From NCBI GenBank assembly GCA_947457545.1, contig CANGXD010000020.1:1-41439 (forward strand): a DNA stretch of 41,439 nucleotides. Direction: 5' to 3'. Below are positions 1 to 8,200 of the stretch, in pieces. Made by a program: the position numbers and the translations under genes. The stretch is from Gemmatimonadaceae bacterium. Its GTDB lineage: Bacteria > Gemmatimonadota > Gemmatimonadetes > Gemmatimonadales > Gemmatimonadaceae. The notes below the pieces were generated by a model that saw nothing but the letters and a program-made list of their open reading frames with translations, ran no database searches and was not told the origin of the DNA. Positions within the stretch are counted from its first letter, which is position 1. Every line of letters starts with the position of its first letter.

Positions 1-392
1 CCGGTATAAATCGCGCGCAATTGCGCCAGCGACAGCGCCCGGAGCGGGTTCGTGGCATGAACAATGACAGCAATGCCATCACGCGCCACGGTCACGACCT
101 GCAACTCCGCGGCTTCTTCTGCATCCAACGCCCGAGAACTCATACCTAGCTGTGCGGTTCCTTCTCGGGCGGCGCGGATACCGGCTGTTGAACCACCGGC
201 CTGCACCGTGACATGGTCACTGCTACCGGCACCGGCATAGACCTCCGCCCACCGTTCCGCTAACGGCTGCACCGACGTGGATCCGGCCAGGACAACAGTC
301 GTGGCCGTCGGCAATCGGGAACTGCTGCGGGAGCACGCTGCCAGTCCTGCGAGCAGAACAGCAAGTGAGAAATGCCGCACGCTGAAACGCAT
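1..392 (-). CDS. PstS-like phosphate-binding lipoprotein, 3'-truncated by window edge
   Basis: The reading frame is open from an ATG at 392 to the window edge, about 130 codons. The protein starts with a basic, hydrophobic leader ending in a clear lipobox (LAGLAAC, Cys20), so it should be a lipoprotein facing the periplasm. Then come VVLAGSTSVQPLAERW, QAGGSTAGIRAAREG, LGMSSRAL and DGIAVIVHATNPLRALS, the typical order of segments in PstS-type solute-binding proteins of phosphate ABC transporters; the Gly-Ser-Thr stretches line the anion site in that family. The C-terminal lobe and any pstCAB genes lie outside the window, so assignment to phosphate rather than another oxyanion is by family. It diverges from the P-type ATPase gene with 85 bp between start codons. 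Confidence 0.88.
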   Translation of the reverse strand, partial: MRFSVRHFSLAVLLAGLAACSRSSSRLPTATTVVLAGSTSVQPLAERWAEVYAGAGSSDHVTVQAGGSTAGIRAAREGTAQLGMSSRALDAEEAAELQVVTVARDGIAVIVHATNPLRALSLAQLRAIYT

Positions 393-477
393 CCTCTAGC
401 ATACGGGACAAATCGCTGTCGGCAGCACAACCAACGTCACGAATGAGTCACGGACCATTTCCCTTCACACCGAACGA

Positions 478-3210
478 ATGCCACCGCCTGTCACCACACC
501 GTCTGCCCAGCGCACCCCTGCGCCAGTATCCGCTGCATCCTCCACGTCACCTTCAACGCCGTGGCATACCCTGACGGCGGAGGCCACCATCACCATGCTG
601 CACAGCGATGTGCAGAACGGCCTTGCGATGGCCGAGGTGACTCGCCGACTCGCTGAGTACGGAGAGAACGTTCTGGCCACGGCGGCCAAACGCGGGCCGT
701 GGCGCATGCTGTTGGCGCAGTTCACCGATGTCATGGTGCTGGTGCTGCTCGCCGCCGCGGCGGTGACCGCGGTGGTAGGAGACATCGAAGACATCATTGC
801 CATTCTCGCAATCGTCGTCCTCAACGCCACACTCGGCTTTGTGCAGGAGTACCGCGCCGACAAGGCTATGGCCGCGCTCGGCGCCATGTCTGCAGCAACG
901 GCGCGAGTGCGCCGAGACGGTGTCGAACACACCGTGCCACCTCAGGCGCTGGTCCCCGGTGACATCGTGCTGCTCGACGCCGGAACCGTCGTGCCCGCCG
1001 ATCTGCGCCTGCTGGAGGTATCCCAACTCAACGTGGAAGAAGCTGCACTCACCGGCGAGTCGCTCCCGGTGCACAAGTCGATTGCGCCCAACAGTGACCC
1101 GCAGGCGGCGTTGGGTGATCGCCGGGCGATGGCGTACAAAGGCACCAACATCGCCAGCGGCCGTGGACTGGGGGTGATCGTGGCCACCGGCATGCAAACG
1201 GAGCTCGGGCGCATTGCCGCGTTGCTCACGGAAGACACGCGCCTGCGCACGCCGCTGCAGCAACGTCTGACTGCGCTCGGTAAATGGCTCGCCATTACCG
1301 TCCTCGTGGTGTGCGTGGCCATTTTTGTGGCGGGTCTCCTTCGCGGCGAACCGGTGGCGCTGATGTTCATGACTGCCGTCAGCCTCGCCGTGGCGGCCAT
1401 CCCGGAAGCACTCCCCGCAGTCGTAACCGTGTCGCTCGCACTCGGCGCGCGACGCATGGTGCAACAGCATGCCCTCGTGCGACGACTGCCTGCCGTGGAA
1501 ACGCTGGGATCCGTGACGTACATCTGCACGGACAAGACCGGCACCTTGACCGAGAACCGCATGCGGGTGGATGCGGTTCTTACAGTGAAGAACGAACCGG
1601 GGGAGAGTCTCGGTCATGGTGTGCCGCTGCAGGAAACGCCCCTGACGTTTGCCGAAGCGGTGACCCTCTGCACCGACGTGCAGCAGGCGCACGACGGCGT
1701 GCTGACGGGAGACCCGACCGAAACGGCGCTGGTGCGCTGGGCCGTTGAGCAGGGAGTTGATGCGTCGACATTGCGTGGCCGGTGGCCGCGCGTAGGCGAA
1801 CTGGCCTTCTCTTCCGAACGCGCCCGAATGACTACGGTGCATACCACGAGCGACGGGGAGTATCGCGTCGCCTGCACCAAAGGGGCTCCAGAGCGGGTCA
1901 TTCCAGCGTGCACGCGCATGTGGTACCAAGGCTCGCTCATCCCGGTGGAGGCCGCAGACGTGTTGGCCCACGCCAACAGCATGGCCGCGAGCGGATTGCG
2001 CGTGCTGGCCATCGCGATGAACTGTGACAAGCAAGCCGCTGCAGCGCCGATAGCCCCACTGGAGGAACAGCAAGTCCTGCTCGCGCTGGTGGGTCTGCTG
2101 GATCCACCGCGAACGGCAGCGCGCGACGCCGTCGCGACCTGTCATGCCGCTGGCATTCGGGTGGTCATGATTACCGGTGATCATCCCGCTACCGCGCGGG
2201 CAATCGCCTCGCGGCTGGGGCTCATTGCCGCCGATGCCGGCGAAGAGGACGTGCTGACCGGTGCGGCGCTGCAGGCGCTCGATGATCAGGGGCTGCAGCT
2301 ACGCGTGGAGCACGCCCGGGTGTATGCGCGCGTGACCCCCGAGGACAAGATGCGCATTGTGACCGCGCTGCAGGCGCGCGGGGAATACGTCGCCATGACC
2401 GGCGACGGCGTGAACGACGCGCCCGCGCTCAAGCGCGCCAACATCGGGATCGCCATGGGGCGCGGCGGCACCGACGTCGCGCGCGAAGCGTCGGACATGG
2501 TGTTGCTGGATGACAATTTCTCGACGATTGTGGTCGCCGTACGTGAAGGCCGGCGCATCTACGACAACATTCGACGGTTTGTGCGCTTTGTGCTGTCCAC
2601 CAACGCCGGCGAGATTTGCACCTTGTTTGCGGCGCCGCTGTTCGGACTGCCGCTGCCGTTGCTCCCTATTCACATCCTGTGGATGAACCTCATTACCGAT
2701 GGCCTCCCGGGGCTGACGTTGTCAGCTGAACCGGCTGAGGTGGGGATCATGCAGCGTCCGCCTCGACCGCCGCAGGAGAGCATCCTGTCCCACGGTCTCT
2801 GGCAGCACGCCGTGCGCGTGGGGCTGCTGATGGCCGCGCTGGCGCTGGGAATCCAAGCGTGGTCGCTGCACACCGGACACGGGCACTGGCAAACGATGAC
2901 CTTTACCGTGCTCACGGTATCGCAACTTGCGCATGTCATGGCCATTCGCTCTGAACGCACGTCGCTGTTTCGCTTGGGGCTCACGAGCAACCCGTGGCTG
3001 CTGCTGGCCGTGGCAACGTCGCTGGGGCTTCAGCTGGCCATCATTTACGTACCAATCCTGAATACGGTGTTCCGCACGGCGCCGCTGTCGTTTGGCGAGC
3101 TGATACTTTGTCTTGTGGTGTCCTCCGTGGTATTTGTGGCGGTGGAACTGGAAAAACTCCTCATCCGTCGGCGTGAAGACCGGGCCGACACGAGTTCCCA
3201 ACGGACATGA
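478..3210 (+). CDS. Calcium-type P-type ATPase (P2A)
   Basis: Cation-pumping P-type ATPase of 910 residues, near the usual length for P2A pumps. It has the cation N domain (about 30-90), TGES actuator loop (192-195), DKTGT phosphorylation motif with Asp352, nucleotide-domain KGAPE (468-472), and hinge TGDGVNDAP (641-649). The membrane helices carry the Ca2+ ligand pattern of SERCA: PEALP in M4 (Glu310), NAGE in M5 (Asn709, Glu712) and NLITD in M6 (Asn737, Thr740, Asp741). Having all of these argues for Ca2+ rather than Mg2+ or K+, though Mn2+ cannot be excluded. The ATG at 478 has no clear Shine-Dalgarno and the first 28 residues are Pro/Ser/Thr-rich. The stop overlaps the next start (ATGA), so the two are probably translated together. 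Confidence 0.95.
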   Translation: MPPPVTTPSAQRTPAPVSAASSTSPSTPWHTLTAEATITMLHSDVQNGLAMAEVTRRLAEYGENVLATAAKRGPWRMLLAQFTDVMVLVLLAAAAVTAVVGDIEDIIAILAIVVLNATLGFVQEYRADKAMAALGAMSAATARVRRDGVEHTVPPQALVPGDIVLLDAGTVVPADLRLLEVSQLNVEEAALTGESLPVHKSIAPNSDPQAALGDRRAMAYKGTNIASGRGLGVIVATGMQTELGRIAALLTEDTRLRTPLQQRLTALGKWLAITVLVVCVAIFVAGLLRGEPVALMFMTAVSLAVAAIPEALPAVVTVSLALGARRMVQQHALVRRLPAVETLGSVTYICTDKTGTLTENRMRVDAVLTVKNEPGESLGHGVPLQETPLTFAEAVTLCTDVQQAHDGVLTGDPTETALVRWAVEQGVDASTLRGRWPRVGELAFSSERARMTTVHTTSDGEYRVACTKGAPERVIPACTRMWYQGSLIPVEAADVLAHANSMAASGLRVLAIAMNCDKQAAAAPIAPLEEQQVLLALVGLLDPPRTAARDAVATCHAAGIRVVMITGDHPATARAIASRLGLIAADAGEEDVLTGAALQALDDQGLQLRVEHARVYARVTPEDKMRIVTALQARGEYVAMTGDGVNDAPALKRANIGIAMGRGGTDVAREASDMVLLDDNFSTIVVAVREGRRIYDNIRRFVRFVLSTNAGEICTLFAAPLFGLPLPLLPIHILWMNLITDGLPGLTLSAEPAEVGIMQRPPRPPQESILSHGLWQHAVRVGLLMAALALGIQAWSLHTGHGHWQTMTFTVLTVSQLAHVMAIRSERTSLFRLGLTSNPWLLLAVATSLGLQLAIIYVPILNTVFRTAPLSFGELILCLVVSSVVFVAVELEKLLIRRREDRADTSSQRT

Positions 3211-4508
3211 CCTGCAGCACTCGCAATCCGGAACCGGTGGCGCGGCGGCGACCGTCGCTGTTCGCGTGCGCCCTCCTGATGCTGAGTCTCGCGGTACTGG
3301 TCGGCAGCGCGTGCCGTCGCCCCCCCGCGCCAGATACCCGGGCGATATCAGACGGGGCGACCGGCCACGCCACCGTCCTCATCTCGCTCGACGGCTTTCG
3401 CGCAGACTACATCACGCGTCCCGGGGCGGTGCGATTGCGCGAACTTGCCGCGCGCGGCACACGCGCCGAACGACTCATTCCCGCGTTCCCCAGCAAGACA
3501 TTCCCCAATCACTACACCATCGTCACCGGGCTGTATCCGGAGCATCACGGCATCGTGGCCAACACGATGCGTGACGAACGCATCGGCACGACGTTCACCA
3601 TCGGCGACACGCTCATTGCGCGCGATCCGCGCTGGTGGGGCGGAGAACCCATCTGGAACACCGCCGAACGGCAGGGGGTGCGTACCGCCGCCTTCTTTTG
3701 GCCCGGCAGCGACTACGCCATCAACGGGCGCTATCCCACGTACTACACGCCGTACGATGGCCGCATCCCTAATGATGTCCGTGTGCAACGCGTGCTCGAC
3801 TGGCTCTCCATGCCCGCCGCCACGGCACCACGTTTCGTCACGCTCTACTTCAGCACCACCGACGACGTCGGGCACAAGCACGGTCCGCTCACCGCGCAGG
3901 TGGACACCGCCATCGCGCACGTCGATTCGCTCATCGGCGCCCTTGTCGACGGACTCGCGGCGCGCAGACTCACCGATCGCGTGAACCTCGTCGTCGTCTC
4001 CGACCATGGCATGACCGAAATCGACAGTACACGCGTCATCCGTCTCGACGAACATGCTTCACTCGCCGACATGGACGTCGTCGACTGGATGCCCGTGACC
4101 GCCGTGACTCCCAAGCCCGGCAGACTGGCCACCGTGTATGCGGCACTCCGTCGGGTGCCACACCTGCAGGTCTTTCACAAAGACAGCGTGCCCGCGCGCT
4201 TTCACTATCGCGCGCATCCGCGCATTACGCCGCTCGTACTGCTCGCCGATGAAGGGTGGACGATCTCCAGTACTGAGCGTGTGCAGAAGTCCGGCCCACC
4301 GGTGGGCGGCACGCACGGCTACGACAACGAGCTCCCCAGCATGGGGGCGTTGTTCGTTGCGGCTGGCCCGGATATTCAGCGCGGCCGCGTGATCGGCCCC
4401 GTGGCCAACGTGCACGTGTACCCGCTGCTCGCGCACTTGCTCGGCGTGCGCGCCGCGCCGTCGGATGGATCGCTGGACGCGATGCGTGCGGTGCTGCGGG
4501 TGCCGTGA
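3207..4508 (+). CDS. Secreted nucleotide pyrophosphatase/phosphodiesterase family protein
   Basis: A 433-residue member of the alkaline-phosphatase superfamily, NPP branch, which hydrolyses phosphodiester or pyrophosphate bonds with two metal ions and a Thr nucleophile. Visible are SLDGFRADY (Asp62, metal), PSKTFPNHY (Thr98, nucleophile), DDVGHKHGP (Asp219 and His223), VVSDHGM (Asp266-His267) and GTHGYDN (His370), so the full metal and nucleophile set is present. A hydrophobic N-terminal segment (about 16-35) ends in GSAC, so export is likely; lipoprotein status is uncertain because the -3 residue is Gly. The start overlaps the stop of the Ca2+-type ATPase by 4 nt. NPP enzymes release phosphate or nucleotides outside the cytoplasm, and a PstS-like gene lies nearby, but a shared phosphate role is only inferred. 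Confidence 0.9.
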   Translation: MTCSTRNPEPVARRRPSLFACALLMLSLAVLVGSACRRPPAPDTRAISDGATGHATVLISLDGFRADYITRPGAVRLRELAARGTRAERLIPAFPSKTFPNHYTIVTGLYPEHHGIVANTMRDERIGTTFTIGDTLIARDPRWWGGEPIWNTAERQGVRTAAFFWPGSDYAINGRYPTYYTPYDGRIPNDVRVQRVLDWLSMPAATAPRFVTLYFSTTDDVGHKHGPLTAQVDTAIAHVDSLIGALVDGLAARRLTDRVNLVVVSDHGMTEIDSTRVIRLDEHASLADMDVVDWMPVTAVTPKPGRLATVYAALRRVPHLQVFHKDSVPARFHYRAHPRITPLVLLADEGWTISSTERVQKSGPPVGGTHGYDNELPSMGALFVAAGPDIQRGRVIGPVANVHVYPLLAHLLGVRAAPSDGSLDAMRAVLRVP

Positions 4509-4530
4509 CTTCGGTGTGTTCCGGCGATCA

Positions 4531-4690
4531 ACGGGCTACGGGACGAGCCCTCAGTAGGAAGAACGTAAGGGCAAAGGGAAAAGCGCGGTTCGCTCGGCCA
4601 GGAACAACGGACCGTTGTTCATGTGGACGGCACCGCGCTCTGTCCTTTGCCCTTGTGTTCTTTTCCCTGAGGGCTAGATCCGCGGCCCGT
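4531..4690. repeat. 160-nt imperfect palindrome (REP/MITE-like or large terminator)
   Basis: The two 80-nt arms pair across an axis at 4610/4611 with substitutions but no indel until the very centre. Well-paired blocks are 4547-4554 with 4667-4674, 4568-4577 with 4644-4653, and 4582-4589 with 4632-4639. A separate inner near-perfect 19-nt palindrome at 4602-4620 is shifted by one base. It lies between two convergent genes, the phosphodiesterase (+) and the PYP gene (-). The RNA would fold into one long hairpin, so it could terminate both transcripts, but the size suggests a non-autonomous mobile or REP-type element. No target duplication was found. Confidence 0.75.
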
Positions 4691-4726
4691 GAACCAACTG
4701 GCCAATCAACCCCCGACTCAGACCGC

Positions 4727-5155
4727 TTATCGCGGCGTGATCGTCTCCGACTCCGTCGTCGCCAACGGCTTCCCTTCGTGGTCGGAGATCAGCACCCATA
4801 CCGTACGTGATCGCCTCGAGTACAACAAGCGCACGGTCACGTCACGCGGGTTCTGCTTGAAGGCAAAGTGAAAGTGAAAGCTCGTATCGAGCGCTTCACG
4901 AATCACCCCTTCCTTGAACCGACCGTAGAACTCCTGCACGCGCGTGCACGGCGCAATCTCGGTGAAGAACTGTTTGCCGATCGCGTCTTCCTTGCGCAAC
5001 GACGCCAGCTTCGACTCCACCGCGTTGTAATTCAGAATGCGCCCGCTCGCATCGAGCTGGATCATGCCGTAGGGCAAACGATCCAGTTCGTCGGTGTTCA
5101 TGGTATCGACGGCCTCGAGGACTTCGTCGATCTGCTGCGTGTAGCGGTTGGGCAT
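4727..5155 (-). CDS. pyp: Photoactive yellow protein (PYP)
   Basis: A 142-residue single PAS-fold protein that aligns almost position for position with the 125-residue PYP of Halorhodospira. The chromophore loop FFTEIAPCTRVQEFYGRF contains Cys70 (Cys69 in PYP), which binds p-coumaric acid as a thioester. LNYNAVES supplies Tyr43 and Glu47 (Tyr42 and Glu46), which hold the phenolate. The positions of Thr50 and Arg52 are Ala and Leu here, as happens in some PYP relatives and expected to tune colour and photocycle. A short C-terminal tail of about 15 residues exceeds the classic length. I chose the ATG at 5155 because the PYP homology starts there; an upstream in-frame extension has no PYP-like sequence. 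The Shine-Dalgarno is weak. No tyrosine ammonia-lyase or coumarate ligase gene is in the window. The gene diverges from dnaE2. Confidence 0.9.
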   Translation of the reverse strand: MPNRYTQQIDEVLEAVDTMNTDELDRLPYGMIQLDASGRILNYNAVESKLASLRKEDAIGKQFFTEIAPCTRVQEFYGRFKEGVIREALDTSFHFHFAFKQNPRDVTVRLLYSRRSRTVWVLISDHEGKPLATTESETITPR

Positions 5156-5207
5156 CGGACGGACCGGGGACAAACAGGGAGTGTCCTTGAAGAATAACGC
5201 CCCGCAC

Positions 5208-5252
5208 GCGCCAAACGGCGGCGAGTGAGGCGGCCGCCGCCACATTTGGCGC
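5208..5252. promoter_or_regulatory. Inverted repeat in the PYP/dnaE2 intergenic region
   Basis: The 127 bp between the two divergent starts hold an inverted repeat: outer arms GCGCCAAA (5208-5215) and TTTGGCGC (5245-5252) match perfectly. Inner GGCGGCG (5217-5223) pairs with CGCCGCC (5235-5241) after a 2-3 nt bulge. It could be an operator for one or both genes, or a leader hairpin. The function is inferred. Confidence 0.45.
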
Positions 5253-5262
5253 CCAGTTGCAG

Positions 5263-5277
5263 GTTCGGTGTATATTC
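5263..5277 (+). promoter_or_regulatory. Candidate LexA-like box upstream of dnaE2
   Basis: The sequence reads GTTC, seven bases, ATTC, one base from the GTTC-N7-GTTC direct repeat known for alphaproteobacterial LexA. It ends 5 bp before the chosen dnaE2 start, a place where a bound repressor would block initiation, and dnaE2 is a LexA target in many bacteria. The LexA motif of this organism is unknown, so this is a weak candidate. Confidence 0.3.
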
Positions 5278-5282
5278 GGTAT

Positions 5283-8200
5283 ATGCAGTACGCCGAACTT
5301 CACGCCCACTCCGCCCTGTCCCTGCTCGACGGGGCCTCCCTGCCGGAAACGCTCGCGGAGTGCGCCGCGCAGCTGGGATACACCGCACTGGCGCTCACCG
5401 ACCACGACGAAATGGGGGGCGTGGTCCGCTTCGGCACGGCCTGTGAAGCGCTCGACCTTGGTGGCATTCTGGGCACCGAGCTCACCGTGCGCATGCCACA
5501 GCTCGCCGGCCGTGGCGGCGAACGCCCCACCCACCTCGTGCTGCTCGCCGAAACGCGCGAAGGCTACCGCAATATTGCCTCGCTCGTCACACGCGCTCGC
5601 ATGGACAGTGAGCGCGGCCGTGCGAGTGTGCCGTGGGCGCTCGTTACTCGACACGTGGAAGGGGTGACGGCACTCAGCGGTTGTCCGCGTGGCTGGATCC
5701 CGCAACTGCTCGCCGAAGGACATCCCGAGCAGGCATGGACCGCCGCCACCGAATTGCGCGATGTCTTCGGTGAGCATCTCGCCATCGAATGCTGGGATCA
5801 CCGCCTTCCCGAAGAACGCGCACTCGTGCAGCAGCTGCAACCGCTGGCGCACAAACTCGGCGTGCCGTGGGTCGTCACCAACAACGTGCATTACGCCACC
5901 CCGGAGCAGCGCATCGTGCACGACGTGCTACACACGTTGCGACATGAACGCACCCTCGACACCATGGGTACGCGCCTCAAGCCCAACGCCGAGTGGGCGC
6001 TCAAACCCATCAAGCGCATTTATCAGCGCTGGCGTGGTGCCGAAGAAGGCATTCGTGCGTCGGTCGCCATTGCCGAACGCTGTGCCTTTCGGTTGCAGCA
6101 GCTCAAGCCGAGCATGCCGGCGTTTCCGTTGCCGCCCGGTGTTTCCGCGCAGGAGTATCTCGCACGACTCGTCGAGCAGGGCGCCTACGAACGGTGGGGC
6201 GATGCGCGCACGCCCAAGCACGACCGCCAGCTCGCGCACGAACTGGGGATGATCCGCAAACTCGATCTGGCCGGCTTTTTTCTCATCGTCTGGGACATCG
6301 TGCGCTTCGCACGGCGCGAGGGCATTCTCTGTCAGGGACGCGGCTCGGCGGCCAATTCCGCAGTTTGCTATTGCCTTGGCATCACCGCCGTCGATCCCAT
6401 TCGCATGGAGCTGCTCTTCGAACGCTTTTTGAGCGAAGAGCGCAAGGAACCGCCCGACATCGACATCGACTTCGCGCACCGCGATCGCGAGCGGGTGTTG
6501 CAATACGTGTACAACCGCTACGGACGCGAACACGCGGCTATGGTGTGCGAACAGATCACCTGGCGCGGGCGCAGCGCCGTGCGCGATGCGGCGCGCGTGC
6601 TGGGGTTCAGTACGCAGCAGGCCGACATGCTCGCCGCCCTCAGCGATCGTTTCAGCGCCAAGAGCACCGCGGAGGCGCTGCGGGTCACACCATCTGATGA
6701 CGACACGGCCCCGCAGAAGCCGAGGAGCGACGCCGAGCGACTGGGGGAGCAGATGATGCAGGGAACCGAGGCCACCACCAAGGCGCGTGTCGTTCGTGAA
6801 GCCGCACGCACTGTGGCGGCATCACCAACGCGTCTCACGTCGTCCGATCGCCCCAAGCCCAAGGCCAGCTACGAACCGCACGGCTCCCCCAACGCGCAAC
6901 GCACACCCAAGGGCATCACCGAACGGGACGCCACGTGGGCACAGCTCATCGATCTGCAAGCCGAACGCAAATTGGCGAACGACGAACGTGCGCAGCTCGG
7001 CCCACTCGCCAAGGGCGCGGAGAAGCCCCCCACGAAGGAAACGCACGCCGAGTTCGTGGAAGGGCGCAATCGTACCACCGCCACACGCGACGAAAGCACC
7101 GGACGTGAGCTGTTGCAACGCGCCGGGCTCGACCCCGACGATCCGCGCGTGCAACAGCTCGCACGCGTGGTAAACGGACTGCATCAGCTGCCGCGGCACC
7201 GCTCCATTCACGTGGGCGGCTTCATTCTCACCGAAGAGCCGCTGGGCAGTATCGTACCGCTCGAACCCGCGTCCATGCCCGGGCGCACGGTCATTCAGTG
7301 GGAGAAGGACGATCTCGACCCCGTGGGGCTCGTCAAGATCGACCTGCTCGGCCTCGGCATGCTCACCGTGGTGCAGGACTGCCTGCTGTACATCCGGCAC
7401 ACGCGCGGCGTGAACGTCGACCTCGGGCAGCTCGACATGAGCGATCAGGCGGTGTACGACGTCATGTGTCGCGCCGATACCGTGGGGCTTTTTCAGATTG
7501 AAAGTCGTGCGCAGATGAACACGCTGCCACGGCTCCAGCCACGCTGTTTCTACGATCTGGTGGTGGAGGTGGCGCTCATTCGGCCGGGGCCCATTCAGGG
7601 GGAAATGGTGCACCCCTATTTGCGTCGTCGCGCGGGGCTCGAGCCCATTACGTATCCGCACCCCAGTGTGGAGAAGGTGCTGCGACGGACGCTCGGCGTG
7701 CCGCTCTTTCAGGAGCAGGGGATGCAGGTGGCCATTGCCGCAGCCGGCTTCACGCCCGGGCAAGCCGATGTGTTGCGTCGCGCCATGGGCCACAAGCGCT
7801 CGCGCGAACGCATGGCCGCCATTTGCGAAGAGCTCATTGCCGGTATGGCGCGCAACGGTATCCCGGAGGAAACCGCGCGGCGCATTTACAATCAGATCAA
7901 CGCTTTCGCCGATTACGGCTTTCCGGAAAGTCACGCGGCCAGCTTTGCGCTGATCGTGTACGCCACCGCATGGCTACGGCACTACTACGCGCCCGAATAT
8001 CTGTGCGCCATTCTCAATGCACAGCCCATGGGCTTCTACTCGCCCGGCACTCTCATCGAAGACGCCAAGCGTCACGGAGTGGAAGTACGCCCCATCGATC
8101 TCACCAAGAGCAGCTGGGATCACAGCATCGAACTCTCAGATGGTCGCATCCTCGTGCCCAACGACGGCACCGCCAGAATGCTCCAACCCACAACTCAAAA

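Noticed and set aside
553-2184. 543-codon ORF on the minus strand inside the P-type ATPase gene
   Set aside because: His/Arg/Gln-rich composition without domains, a typical antisense shadow of a GC-rich gene with all P-ATPase motifs on the plus strand.
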